Source: CAIUGU01 sp965279735 (lineage in GTDB: Bacteria > Pseudomonadota > Gammaproteobacteria > Steroidobacterales > Steroidobacteraceae). Taken from it: 64,000 bases of DNA. Position numbers and translations under genes: made by a program. The stretch covers positions 124,001 to 188,000 of the forward strand of contig OZ257260.1 in the NCBI GenBank assembly GCA_965279735.1. The letters are read 5' to 3'. Below, piece by piece: positions 43,725 to 52,833 of the stretch (the first letter of the stretch is position 1; each line of letters starts with the position of its first letter). The notes beneath the pieces were generated by a model that worked only from the letters and a program-made list of their open reading frames with translations, ran no database searches and was not told the DNA's origin.

Positions 43725-44732
43725 TCAGAACGCTCCTAACGTGCGTTCGAAGACCCAGAAAGCGGCGATGGAGCCGATGCCGTAAGCGGCGATCCGGGGC
43801 CAGGTTGCGGGGATGGGGAGGGATAAACGCAGGGCGGCTTTGCCGATCAGGACCACGGCGGCGATGAAAAGCAGTTGCCCGACTTCGACGCCGACGTTGA
43901 AGAACAGCAGCGCAAGGGGGATGGCGCGTTCCGGCAGGCCGACGCCGGCAAGTGCACCCGCGAACCCGAAGCCGTGGAGAAGCCCGAACGAGAACGAGAC
44001 GATCCACGGATACCGGTTGGTGAGATCGAGTTGGGCGGGGGAGCCATCGAGTGGTCGTCGTGCGAGTTCGGAAGCCAGGAAGAGAATGCTCAGCGCGATC
44101 ACAGCTTCGACCGGCGGGCCGGGGACTTTCACGAATCCGAGGGTGGCCGCCCCGAGAGTGATGCTGTGGGCGAGCGTGAACGCGGTGATGGTGAAGATCA
44201 GTCGTTTGACACCATTGACGAGCAGCAACAGTGCCAGCACGAACAGCAGGTGATCGATACCGGTGAGGATATGTTCGACGCCGAGCACGAGGTAGCTCAC
44301 GCTGACGTCAAGCCAACCCGCTTCGGCAGGGATGACGATGGAATCGGAATTGGCATCCAGGCGGCGGGTCAGCGAAGAACCGTCGAGATAGTCGATGCGC
44401 AGAAGCACATCAGTGGCAGTGGAGCCCAGGCCTGCAATGGCGAGGGTCTGGCCGTGCAAGCCAGCGGGGCAGGTCAGTTGCCAGCGCTGGACATCACCAT
44501 CGCCAAGAACGTATTGGCTTACGGGTCCGGATTCGCAGCTTTCCGGCATCACGGGGCGCAAGACTTTCTGCAGTCCGCCGGTGGTCGAGAGCTTCCACTG
44601 GATGTTGAAAGTGTTGGTCGCCGTTTCGGTCAGCCCGAGATAGCCGGGTGTGAACTCGTGCGCGAGCGCCACGAAGCCCCACAGCGACAAAAGAATCGCG
44701 AGCGTTCCTTGCCTGAAAATCCTGAGGCTCAT
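43725..44732 (-). CDS. HupE/UreJ-family membrane protein, second paralogue
   Basis: This 335-residue protein has a signal peptide (cleavage near VALAHEF), a periplasmic domain of about 120 residues and six or seven membrane helices with the same His-bearing motifs as the gene at 36801: GIDHLLFVLALLLL, AFTLAHSITLGAATLGF and FGLLHGFGFAGAL. It lacks the EF-hand. Its ATG overlaps the stop of the upstream parvulin gene (ATGA), so the two are translated together. Metal transport, perhaps nickel, is the family's suspected role. Confidence 0.9.
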   Translation of the reverse strand: MSLRIFRQGTLAILLSLWGFVALAHEFTPGYLGLTETATNTFNIQWKLSTTGGLQKVLRPVMPESCESGPVSQYVLGDGDVQRWQLTCPAGLHGQTLAIAGLGSTATDVLLRIDYLDGSSLTRRLDANSDSIVIPAEAGWLDVSVSYLVLGVEHILTGIDHLLFVLALLLLVNGVKRLIFTITAFTLAHSITLGAATLGFVKVPGPPVEAVIALSILFLASELARRPLDGSPAQLDLTNRYPWIVSFSFGLLHGFGFAGALAGVGLPERAIPLALLFFNVGVEVGQLLFIAAVVLIGKAALRLSLPIPATWPRIAAYGIGSIAAFWVFERTLGAF

Positions 44733-45622
44733 CGACTTGTCCCTGCGCCGCCGCCAGTGGCTGCCACCTCGGGCGCAGCGCCGGCAGCTTCGACGACGAC
44801 GTCATAGCGTTCGCGCATTGCGCGGTAGCGTTCTTCATTGCCGGCCTGACGCTGTTCGTTGAGGTAAGCGGTCTGTACGGCTTCGTGAATTTCAGCGAGG
44901 GCAGGTTGGCGTTCCGGCGCTCGTTCGACAACGCGGACCAGATGCCAGCCGAATCGCGATTCGATCGGACCTTGCCATGTGCCGGCTTCCAGCGGCTGCA
45001 GGCCCGCTGCGAATTGATCGCCGAATGCGAGAGCAACGTCACTCGCCGTCATGTTGTCGTAGCGATTCCAGAGCGGCAGCTGATCGCCCATTTTGGCGAG
45101 CGCATCGGGGGAAAGTGAATCCTTGCGAGCGCGCAAGTTCGGCAGCGTAGCGACGGCGTCAGGCCTGGCACGGTCACCACGCTTCTCGTTGCCAAAGAAA
45201 ACATGCTCGAACGTGACGAGTGCCGGAATCCGGAATTGGTCCGCCCGGGCATTGAACCAGCTATCCAGTTCGGCGTCGGTGGGCAGGGGTGGTTCGGCTA
45301 CGTTCTCCGTCAGGAACCGCATCTTTTCGATCAGCCGGTTGCGCACCACGGTGTCGTCCTGCTCGAGGCCAGTCGCGAGCGCTTCGCGGTACATCACTTC
45401 TTCGCGGATATGGGCTTCGATCAGCGCATTAACCTCCGCATCGGTTGCCGGCCGGCCCTGGACCAGCGCGATGGTGTCCCGCATTTTTGTCACGTCTGTG
45501 GCGGTTACCACGATCTTGCCGGCGACTGTGGGTTCAGGCGGATTCAGCCACAGCGAAACACCAAAAATGACGGCACCCACCAGCAGGAAATGCACCAGCG
45601 GGTCTTTCAGCAGCTTGCCCAT
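44729..45622 (-). CDS. Membrane-anchored parvulin-type peptidyl-prolyl isomerase
   Basis: This 297-residue protein has one N-terminal membrane anchor (about 9-26, VHFLLVGAVIFGVSLWL), a SurA-like helical part and a parvulin domain at about 135-265 containing ALVTFEHVFFGNEKRGD and FGWHLVRVVERAP. It should fold proteins in the periplasm. The last 20 residues are Ala/Gly-rich. Translational coupling with the HupE-family gene suggests it helps fold or assemble that membrane protein or its partners. Confidence 0.9.
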   Translation of the reverse strand: MGKLLKDPLVHFLLVGAVIFGVSLWLNPPEPTVAGKIVVTATDVTKMRDTIALVQGRPATDAEVNALIEAHIREEVMYREALATGLEQDDTVVRNRLIEKMRFLTENVAEPPLPTDAELDSWFNARADQFRIPALVTFEHVFFGNEKRGDRARPDAVATLPNLRARKDSLSPDALAKMGDQLPLWNRYDNMTASDVALAFGDQFAAGLQPLEAGTWQGPIESRFGWHLVRVVERAPERQPALAEIHEAVQTAYLNEQRQAGNEERYRAMRERYDVVVEAAGAAPEVAATGGGAGTSR

Positions 45623-45805
45623 GAGCCTTTGAGTCCTCTATCCCCCCGAAGGCAGGCAAGATAATTCATCGGCAAAGCTTTTGTCGCCCGATGCGGCCGT
45701 TTCAGGTCCGGTTTGCACAGGGACCGAACAACGGCTTACCCTCGCGGTCCAACGGGCTCGATCGGCGTCCAGCCAAAGAACGGTCACTTGCCTAAAGGAT
45801 ATGCC

Positions 45806-46573
45806 ATGAACAGGATTTTCATTGCGGGCATCGCGGCCATCGCGCTTCTGGGCGGCGGGGCATGGTGGTATTTCAGCCAGGACGAGGTCGTTCCGGAAGT
45901 CGAGCCGGCAGTGGTCGATGCACCGGCGGTTGAAGAACCCGGCATCCGTAATCCGGTTCCTGAGGTGGCGAGAGACCAGCCGTTACCGGGTTTGAGCGAC
46001 AGCGACCAGCCGCTCCTCAGCGCGCTTGAGGCCCTCATCGGCCCGCAGGCGGTGTTGCAGCATCTGATCCCGAAGGATCTCGTCCGCCATATCGTCGTCA
46101 CCATCGACAATCTGCCGCGCAAGAAAATCGCCTTGCCGCTGCGCCCGGTTGCGCCGACGCAGGGGCAGTTCGTGACCGCCGCATCCGGCGACACCCTGAC
46201 CCTGGGTGCCGCGAATGCAGCCCGGTATGCGCCCTTCATCAAGCTTGTCCAGGCAACGGACACACAGGCAATTGCGAACGTGTACCTGCGCTTCTATCCG
46301 CTGTTTCAGGAAGCGTATGAGGGACTCGGCTATCCCTCGCAGTACTTCAACGATCGACTCGTCGAAGTGATTGACCATCTTCTCGAAGCGCCGGATCTGA
46401 CGGGGCCCATCGCTCTCTCGCGTCCGAGTGTCATGTATATCTATGCCGACCCCGCGCTTGAAGCGCTTTCAGCAGGACAGAAGACGCTCATCCGGATGGG
46501 AGGGGAAAACGAGGCGGTGGTGAAAGCCAAGCTGCGCGAACTCCGTACCGCCGTGGCGGCCAAAAAGCCCTGA
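45806..46573 (+). CDS. DUF3014 membrane-anchored protein
   Basis: This 255-residue protein has an N-terminal membrane helix (about 3-23, IFIAGIAAIALLGGGAWWYF) and a DUF3014 domain: LPGLSDSDQPLLSALEALIG, IPKDLVRHIVVTIDNLPR, YPLFQEAYEGLGYPSQYFNDR and IALSRPSVMYIYADPALEAL. It faces the periplasm. The family is common in gammaproteobacteria, and its function is unknown. It is monocistronic. Confidence 0.88.
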   Translation: MNRIFIAGIAAIALLGGGAWWYFSQDEVVPEVEPAVVDAPAVEEPGIRNPVPEVARDQPLPGLSDSDQPLLSALEALIGPQAVLQHLIPKDLVRHIVVTIDNLPRKKIALPLRPVAPTQGQFVTAASGDTLTLGAANAARYAPFIKLVQATDTQAIANVYLRFYPLFQEAYEGLGYPSQYFNDRLVEVIDHLLEAPDLTGPIALSRPSVMYIYADPALEALSAGQKTLIRMGGENEAVVKAKLRELRTAVAAKKP

Positions 46574-46757
46574 CACTCATATAGAACAATAGGGTGACGC
46601 CGGATCGCGACAGGAGCGGCGTCTGTAACTCCTGCAAACGCAGTTTCAGGGTTTTGCCCTTGCCTTGATCGACGGTGCGCCTTTATAACGGCTGTGAAGC
46701 GATACCGCTGGCTGTCTCACAGTGCCAGCCGACCTCGGAACGAGAGGCGAATTTGCG

Positions 46758-47315
46758 ATGAATCATGGCGATGTAAATTTTGGCCGGAGCTTAAGCCGAC
46801 GCACTTTTCTGGCCACCGCCATGGCGGCGCCCTTGCTGGTGGGGCCTTGTGCCGTCTTCGCTACAGCGGTGGAACAGCGCAGCGTTTCCTTCGTGCACAC
46901 GCACACCGGCGAGAAGCTTGAAGCAGCGTACTTCCGCAATGGCGCGTACGACCCGGCGAGCCTCGGCAAGATCAATTACCTGCTGCGGGATTTTCGTTGC
47001 GGGGAAGTCGCGACGATGGATGCCGGCCTGTTTGATATTCTTTTCGATCTGCAGGTGCTCGCGAATCGCGAAAGCACATTCGAGATCATTTCGGCTTTCC
47101 GCTCGCCCGCGACCAATGCAAAGCTCCGCTCGAAGTCACAGGGCGTGGCCGAGAAAAGCCTGCATATGCAGGCCAAGGCGCTCGACATCCGTCTCACCGG
47201 ATTTTCCACGAAGAAGCTGCGTGACCTGGCCCTCTCGCTGCAGCGGGGCGGCGTCGGATACTACGCGTCGTCTGACTTCATCCACGTCGATACCGGTCGC
47301 GTCCGGCATTGGTGA
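46758..47315 (+). CDS. YcbK-like DUF882 peptidase, Tat-exported
   Basis: This 185-residue protein carries a twin-arginine signal (LSRRTFLATAMAAPLL), so it is exported folded. The mature part is a DUF882/M15-like domain with ISAFRSPATNAKLR, SLHMQAKALDIRL (metal His and Asp) and the closing FIHVDTGRVRHW with the final His. YcbK-type proteins act on peptidoglycan. It converges with the YcbB-type L,D-transpeptidase gene, the same pair (ycbB-ycbK) found in other gammaproteobacteria. Confidence 0.92.
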   Translation: MNHGDVNFGRSLSRRTFLATAMAAPLLVGPCAVFATAVEQRSVSFVHTHTGEKLEAAYFRNGAYDPASLGKINYLLRDFRCGEVATMDAGLFDILFDLQVLANRESTFEIISAFRSPATNAKLRSKSQGVAEKSLHMQAKALDIRLTGFSTKKLRDLALSLQRGGVGYYASSDFIHVDTGRVRHW

Positions 47316-47318
47316 CCC

Positions 47319-49016
47319 TCACGAGGGCTTGAGGAGCGCTGCCAGCTTCGCGTCGTGCCCGTACACATCATCGAAGAAGAACACGTTGCCGGCTTCGCTC
47401 GCAATCGCTGTCCCGTAGAGAATAAACACCCGAATCGGTTTGCTTAAATTCACGCGCGTGGGGCTGCCGCCGTCCATCGCTGCCTGGATTTTCTCGCGGG
47501 TCCACTCACCGGGCTCGTTGCGTAAAATCTGTTCTGCGAGTGCCACGGGATCGCTGACGCGAATGCAGCCATGGCTAAACGCACGGCGTGATTCCCTGAA
47601 TAAAGACTTGGCCGGCGTCGAATGCAGGTACACGTTGTACGCGTTCGGCAGCATGAACTTAACCAGCCCCAGCGAATTGTCCGGCCCGGGACGTTGACGG
47701 ATCCGCAAGCCTCCCGATGCCAATGCAGCAAGGTTCTCGGGCGTAGGGGGCACCGGCTTGGCTTCATCTCCGCCACCGCGCACGATCTCGAGATTATGCT
47801 TGTCGAGGTATGCGGGATTCGCGCGGATCTCCGGCAACAGCTCGCGGGTGGCGATGCTGTAAGGCACGTCCCAGTACGGCCTGAAAATGATGTATCGCAT
47901 CTCTTCCGTGAACACCGGGGTGCGCGTGTTCGGATAGCTGCGACCGACGATCACATCCATCTTCAGCATGTCCGCTTCGCGATCCTCATTCGAGTTGAAC
48001 GCGAACAGCCGGTAGGCCGGAATGTTGACGAAGATTGGCGGGGTCTCGAGCTTCGGCAACCACCGCCAGCGCTCAAGCGTGAGTTCGATCTGCTGTACGC
48101 GTTGCGCAAGCGGAGTCGTCAGGTGCCTGAATGTTTCCGCGCCAATGGCTCCATCGGGCGAGAGGCCGTGCAGTTCCTGGAACTGCTTGATGCCCTGTAC
48201 CAGCGCGGTATCCAGCGTCACGTCCGTTTCAGGAGCCACCTGATCCGCGGGCAGATCGCCGAGCGCCACGAGCAGGCGTCGCAGTTGCGCAGCACCCGCG
48301 TAGCCTTCACCCGGTTTCACCGATCGGGCCGTGAATTTAGGCAGGTTCGTCAGCGAGGCGTCCTGCGCCAGCAGGCGGTATTTCTCCAGGACGGCCTTGA
48401 GCAGTCGATAGTGATCGTAAGGCGGCTCGACCTTCGCGAAGACAGCCACGGCATCGTTCGTGGTCACCAGCTCTTCGAGGATTGCGGCCCGGTCGATGCG
48501 GTCGGCTGCCACCGTGATATCGAAACCGGCTGCCTTGGGATCGATCCTTCCGTAGTGCAGGTGCGATGTGAATCTCAGCGCCGCGGCCGACACGGCCACA
48601 TCGAAGTGGGCCCACAGATCGGGATGCGGTCCTGGTGTCGTCACGAGGTCGATCAGGTGATAGAAAATCTGGTTCGCTTCATAGTCGGCGCTGCGCAATC
48701 CGTAACTTTCCGCCGCCCGCAATGCATTGAGCACCGCCAGGGCAGGGCGGGTCGGGGCGTTGTTTGCGGACCAGACGGGTTGCCAGCCATGACGCTCGTA
48801 GAACGTCTCAAGCGTTGACCGGTCGCGTGTCAGGTCCGGGTTCTGTACGTACGGATGCACGCCGTCGGCGAGGATCTGCTGCACGATCGCCTGGAACAGT
48901 TGCGTATCATCAGTGGTGGCAGCGGGTCGGTCCTGGGCTCCAGCCGCGGACACCCACAGGGCAAGACTCCAGATGCAGAAGTGAAGAAACCATCGTATTG
49001 ACGACCGTGACCGCAT
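47319..49016 (-). CDS. YcbB-type L,D-transpeptidase
   Basis: This 565-residue periplasmic protein has an N-terminal signal segment (about 9-27), a peptidoglycan-binding-like part and a C-terminal YkuD domain with HSTPAKSLF and the catalytic Cys in FSHGCIRVSDP. It crosslinks peptidoglycan 3-3. Length and layout match YcbB (LdtD). I start at the ATG at 49016, where GGGAG is suitably placed and a signal sequence begins; a longer frame to 49190 overlaps the divergent antiporter gene and is rejected. Confidence 0.9.
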   Translation of the reverse strand: MRSRSSIRWFLHFCIWSLALWVSAAGAQDRPAATTDDTQLFQAIVQQILADGVHPYVQNPDLTRDRSTLETFYERHGWQPVWSANNAPTRPALAVLNALRAAESYGLRSADYEANQIFYHLIDLVTTPGPHPDLWAHFDVAVSAAALRFTSHLHYGRIDPKAAGFDITVAADRIDRAAILEELVTTNDAVAVFAKVEPPYDHYRLLKAVLEKYRLLAQDASLTNLPKFTARSVKPGEGYAGAAQLRRLLVALGDLPADQVAPETDVTLDTALVQGIKQFQELHGLSPDGAIGAETFRHLTTPLAQRVQQIELTLERWRWLPKLETPPIFVNIPAYRLFAFNSNEDREADMLKMDVIVGRSYPNTRTPVFTEEMRYIIFRPYWDVPYSIATRELLPEIRANPAYLDKHNLEIVRGGGDEAKPVPPTPENLAALASGGLRIRQRPGPDNSLGLVKFMLPNAYNVYLHSTPAKSLFRESRRAFSHGCIRVSDPVALAEQILRNEPGEWTREKIQAAMDGGSPTRVNLSKPIRVFILYGTAIASEAGNVFFFDDVYGHDAKLAALLKPS

Positions 49017-50397
49017 GAGCCTGCTCCCTTTCATCCCGCCGCCGCATTCTAGTCCGTCTCGCGCCCGAACGGCGCTGGCGATCCTCGCGCTGGGCCTCGC
49101 ATGGGTTGAACCTGCGATGGCGGCAGAGGGCGTTGCCGCAGCACCCAGCGTGCTGGGAATCCCCGTGGATTTCATCCTGTTCGCGCTCACGTTGCTGGGC
49201 GTGGCGGTGTTCCATCACCAGACCTTGCGAGTCGCGCTGATCGGCCTCGCAGTCGTCACCGCCTACAAGCTGGGGATTACGGGCTTCCACGCGGGCCCGG
49301 GACTTCCGGGTCTTGCTGCCCACCTGCGCGACGAATGGGTGATCCTCGCCAACCTGTTTGCGTTGCTGATGGGGTTCGCGATCCTGTCGAAGCATTTCGA
49401 GGACAGTCGCGTGCCGGAGTTGCTACCCCGATTTCTGCCGGACGACTGGAAAGGACCGCTCGTGCTGCTCGTGCTGGTCTTCGTGCTCTCGAGCTTCCTC
49501 GACAACATTGCCGCCGCGATCATCGGCGGCACCGTGGCAGCGGCCGTGTTTCGCGGCAAAGTCCATATCGGCTATCTCGCTGCTCTGGTCGCGGCGTCCA
49601 ATGCCGGTGGATCCGGTAGTGTGGTCGGAGACACGACAACCACCATGATGTGGATCGACGGCGTGAGTCCGTTCGATGTGCTGCACGCCTATGTCGCTGC
49701 GGTGGTTGCTTTGGCGGTCTTTGGCGTTCCCGCGTCCCTCCAGCAGCAGCGCTATTCACCCATCGTTCGCGATCCGCAGCCGGGCCTCAAGATCGATGTC
49801 GCAAGGATCGCGATCGTGGCATTCATACTGGCGGCTGCCATCGCCGCGAACATCGTCGTGAACCTGCAGTTCGCGCAGGTCGCCGACCGCTTTCCGTTCA
49901 TCGGTGCGGCCGTGTGGTTGGCGATCCTGATCGCCGCATTCGCGAGGGCGCCTGCCTGGACTATCCTGCCGCAGGCGGCGAAGGGGAGTGTATTTCTGCT
50001 GTCGCTGGTGCTGATCGCTTCGATGATGCCCGTCGAGCAGCTACCCGCGCCGTCGTGGCAGACTGCTTTTGGTCTCGGCGCGGTCTCGTCCGTGTTCGAC
50101 AACATTCCGCTCACGAAGCTGGCACTGGAGCAGGGCGGCCATGACTGGGGATTTCTCGCGTATGCGGTCGGTTTTGGCGGCTCCATGATCTGGTTCGGAT
50201 CTTCGTCGGGCGTGGCATTGTCGAACCTGTTTCCCGAAGCACGGTCGGTCGGCGCGTGGCTGCGCGGTGGCTGGCACGTGGTGCTGGGTTACGTCATCGG
50301 TTTCTTCGTCATGCTGGCGCTGATCGGCTGGCATCCACACGAGCCGCATCGTGCTGAATCACTCAAGTCGGCCGTTGTTTTCCCCAAGGGATACTGA
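49015..50397 (+). CDS. NhaD-like Na+/H+ antiporter (ArsB/NhaD superfamily)
   Basis: This 460-residue protein has an N-terminal cleavable segment followed by about eleven membrane helices. The NhaD signature VVGDTTTTMMWIDGVSP and the SVFDNIPLTKLALEQGG repeat with a membrane-embedded Asn are present, as is SSFLDNIAAAIIGG in the first half. It most likely exchanges sodium or lithium for protons. Its ATG overlaps the divergent transpeptidase ATG by two bases; an alternative ATG lies at 49117. Confidence 0.88.
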   Translation: MSLLPFIPPPHSSPSRARTALAILALGLAWVEPAMAAEGVAAAPSVLGIPVDFILFALTLLGVAVFHHQTLRVALIGLAVVTAYKLGITGFHAGPGLPGLAAHLRDEWVILANLFALLMGFAILSKHFEDSRVPELLPRFLPDDWKGPLVLLVLVFVLSSFLDNIAAAIIGGTVAAAVFRGKVHIGYLAALVAASNAGGSGSVVGDTTTTMMWIDGVSPFDVLHAYVAAVVALAVFGVPASLQQQRYSPIVRDPQPGLKIDVARIAIVAFILAAAIAANIVVNLQFAQVADRFPFIGAAVWLAILIAAFARAPAWTILPQAAKGSVFLLSLVLIASMMPVEQLPAPSWQTAFGLGAVSSVFDNIPLTKLALEQGGHDWGFLAYAVGFGGSMIWFGSSSGVALSNLFPEARSVGAWLRGGWHVVLGYVIGFFVMLALIGWHPHEPHRAESLKSAVVFPKGY

Positions 50398-50398
50398 A

Positions 50399-50740
50399 AT
50401 GCCTCCCATTGCCCAGGCTGCCATCCTGCTCACGCTGTCGAATGTCTTCATGACCTTCGCGTGGTACGCACACCTGAAGGAACTCTCGGCGAAGCCGTGG
50501 TATATCGCGGCACTCATCAGCTGGGGCATCGCGCTGTTTGAATACCTGCTGCAGGTGCCGGCGAATCGCATCGGCTTCACGACGTTGAGCCTGCCGCAGC
50601 TCAAGATCATGCAGGAAGTCATCACGCTCACCGTCTTCGTGCCGTTCGTGTGGCTCTACATGAAGCAGCCGCTCAAGCTCGACTACCTGTGGGCCTCGTT
50701 CTGCATGATGGGCGCCGTGTACTTCATCTTCAGGAAATAG
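50399..50740 (+). CDS. DUF486 (DMT-like) small membrane protein
   Basis: This 113-residue protein has four membrane helices and the DUF486 pattern: LTLSNVFMTFAWYAHLK, WGIALFEYLLQVPANRIG and a closing MMGAVYFIFRK. Members resemble half-size drug/metabolite transporters. It begins two bases after the antiporter stop codon with AAGGGA upstream, and ends two bases before the HIT-VOC gene, so these are one operon. Role unknown. Confidence 0.9.
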   Translation: MPPIAQAAILLTLSNVFMTFAWYAHLKELSAKPWYIAALISWGIALFEYLLQVPANRIGFTTLSLPQLKIMQEVITLTVFVPFVWLYMKQPLKLDYLWASFCMMGAVYFIFRK

Positions 50741-50742
50741 CG

Positions 50743-51603
50743 ATGCCTACCGCCATCCATCGCCGAGTCGCTGCGTGCCGCGCGGGCAACGATGCCACGG
50801 TTGTTGCCCGCTTGCCATCGGGCTGGGCCGTCATGGGCGATCCGCAGGTATTGAAGGGGTATTGCCTGCTGCTGCCGGATCCGGTGGTGCCTCATCTTAA
50901 TGCGATGGCGCCCATCGAGCGGGACCAGTTCCTCTCTGACATGGCCCGATTGGGAGATGCAGTGCTCGCGGCGACGAAGGCACTGCGCATCAACTACGCG
51001 ATGTTCGGCAATCTGGAGCCGGCACTTCATGCGCATGTCTTTCCGCGTTACGACAACGAACCCGAAGCCCTGCGCACGGCGCATCCATGGGGCTATGACT
51101 GGACGGCCGCGAAGCGTTTCGACGCCGCGTCGGATGCGGCCCTGCTGAGCGAGATTCGTGAGCAGCTTCTGTCGAGTTCAGTGCCGACTCAAGCACTCGT
51201 TGCCAGCACAAGCGGAGGTGCTTTGCATCACCTCGACCTCACTGTGTCAGATCTTGCCAGCGGTACTCGCTTCTACGATTCCTGGCTGCCATACGTTGGC
51301 TTCCAGCGCATCGAAGACTGCGCCGAAGGGCCTTTATGGCGGGGCGAGCGACTTGAGTTCGGTTTACAGGCAGCGCGACCTGGCAGCCAGGCTCACAATC
51401 GCTATGCGCCCGGCCTGCATCACCTCGCTTTCGATGCGCCGAGTCCCGCGGCGGTGGATCGCTTCTTCGGCATCCTGCAGGAGCTGGGTATCACGATTCT
51501 CGATCCGCCCGCCCGTTATGACCACTATGTCCCGGGTTATTACGCCGTGTTCTTCGCCGACCCTGACGGCATCAAGCTCGAGTATGCATTTACGCCCGCG
51601 TAG
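50743..51603 (+). CDS. HIT-like domain fused to a VOC (glyoxalase-like) domain
   Basis: This 286-residue protein has an N-terminal HIT-like part (about 1-145) with the His-rich segment ALHAHVFPRYDNEPEA, typical of AP4A hydrolase-like HIT proteins, and a C-terminal VOC domain (about 155-286) beginning LHHLDLTVSDLASGTRFYDS and ending FFADPDGIKLEYAF. The VOC ligand residues (His, Glu) are visible at the usual ends. The junction is a Ser/Thr/Ala-rich linker of about 15 residues. I know of no defined role for this combination. The start at 50743 follows the DUF486 stop by two bases. Confidence 0.82.
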   Translation: MPTAIHRRVAACRAGNDATVVARLPSGWAVMGDPQVLKGYCLLLPDPVVPHLNAMAPIERDQFLSDMARLGDAVLAATKALRINYAMFGNLEPALHAHVFPRYDNEPEALRTAHPWGYDWTAAKRFDAASDAALLSEIREQLLSSSVPTQALVASTSGGALHHLDLTVSDLASGTRFYDSWLPYVGFQRIEDCAEGPLWRGERLEFGLQAARPGSQAHNRYAPGLHHLAFDAPSPAAVDRFFGILQELGITILDPPARYDHYVPGYYAVFFADPDGIKLEYAFTPA

Positions 51604-51639
51604 CTGGCGCGCGCTACGGTCCACCCGTACACTCCGCCC

Positions 51640-51744
51640 ATGCTGCGTGTCGTCGCCATCGCTTTTGTTGTCCTGCTCGTCCTCTGGGCTCTCAGGCGCC
51701 TGTTATCCGGCCGCAAGCGGGACGATGATTCAGACGATCAGTAG
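51640..51744 (+). CDS. Putative 34-residue membrane peptide
   Basis: This short frame encodes a hydrophobic helix (MLRVVAIAFVVLLVLWALRR) followed by a basic then acidic tail (GRKRDDDSDDQ). No convincing ribosome binding site precedes it, so expression is uncertain. It sits between the HIT-VOC gene and tas. Confidence 0.4.
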   Translation: MLRVVAIAFVVLLVLWALRRLLSGRKRDDDSDDQ

Positions 51745-51756
51745 CGGCGGCTCGTG

Positions 51757-52809
51757 ATGGAATACAGAGCGCTCGGGCACACCGGTCTCAAGGTCAGTGC
51801 CCTCACCCTCGGGACGATGACGTTCGGTGAGCAGAACACCGAAGCCGACGGCCATGCCCAGATCGACTATGCCGTGGATCGCGGCATCAATATCGTCGAT
51901 GCTGCAGAGCTCTATCCCGTCGCTCCCCGCAGCGAAACCCAGGGCGCGACGGAAGCGATCATCGGGACCTGGCTTGCGAAGCCGGGCAATCGAGCCAGAG
52001 TCACCATTGCCACCAAGGCCGGCGGTCCATCGCAGGTGGGGCGCATTTCTTCGGCGAGCATCCGCGACGGCAACAATCACCTGACCCGCGCCAATCTCGA
52101 AGCGGCGCTGCACGCCAGTCTCAAACGCTTGCAGACGGATGTCATCGATCTCTACCAGCTTCACTGGCCCGATCGCCGCGTCAACAACTTCGGGCACCTG
52201 AGCTACGAGCATCTTGAGGAAGAGGGCGTGGTTCCCATCGAGGATACGCTCGCCGTGCTCGACGGATTCGTCAAGGCAGGCAAGGTTCGACACATCGGCG
52301 TGTCGAATGAGACAGCGTGGGGACTTTCGCGCTACCTGCATCTGGCCGAGACACGGCAGCTTGCGCGCATCCAGTCCATCCAAAACCCGTACAACCTGCT
52401 CAATCGCAGTTTCGATATCGGCTGCGCGGAAATCGCCTCGCGCGAACACGTGAGCCTGCTCGCCTATTCGCCACTGGCGTTCGGTGTGCTCAGCGGCAAG
52501 TATCTCGGCGGCGATCGACCGGCCAAGGCGCGGCTCACGATCTGGGATCGTTTCTCACGCTACAACGGCGAACAGGCACAGTCGGCCACGGCCGAATATG
52601 TTGCGCTAGCAAGGAAGAATGGACTGGAGCCCAGCCAGATGGCCATCGCGTGGGCGCTCGGCCGACGCGTTGTCACCAGCGTAATTGTCGGGGCCACGAC
52701 GCTCGCCCAGCTCAAGCAGAACATCGACAGCATCGACGTGCAGCTCTCACCCGAAATACAGGGTCACATCGAAGCCATCCACATGCGCTATCCGAATCCC
52801 GCGCCGTAG
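51757..52809 (+). CDS. tas: Aldo/keto reductase Tas
   Basis: This 350-residue protein is a close relative of Escherichia coli Tas, an NADP(H)-linked aldo/keto reductase. The opening YRALGHTGLKVSALTLGTMT, the DAAELYP Asp/Tyr pair, a Lys in IATKAGGPSQ and the His in LYQLHWPDRR form the catalytic tetrad, and IQNPYNLLNRSFD and VGATTLAQLKQNI mark the Tas branch. Tas was found to suppress tyrosine auxotrophy; its natural substrate is unknown. I use the ATG at 51757; a GTG one codon earlier is also open. Confidence 0.93.
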   Translation: MEYRALGHTGLKVSALTLGTMTFGEQNTEADGHAQIDYAVDRGINIVDAAELYPVAPRSETQGATEAIIGTWLAKPGNRARVTIATKAGGPSQVGRISSASIRDGNNHLTRANLEAALHASLKRLQTDVIDLYQLHWPDRRVNNFGHLSYEHLEEEGVVPIEDTLAVLDGFVKAGKVRHIGVSNETAWGLSRYLHLAETRQLARIQSIQNPYNLLNRSFDIGCAEIASREHVSLLAYSPLAFGVLSGKYLGGDRPAKARLTIWDRFSRYNGEQAQSATAEYVALARKNGLEPSQMAIAWALGRRVVTSVIVGATTLAQLKQNIDSIDVQLSPEIQGHIEAIHMRYPNPAP

Positions 52810-52833
52810 TTCAGGAAGCAAGCTGGCCGTCGG

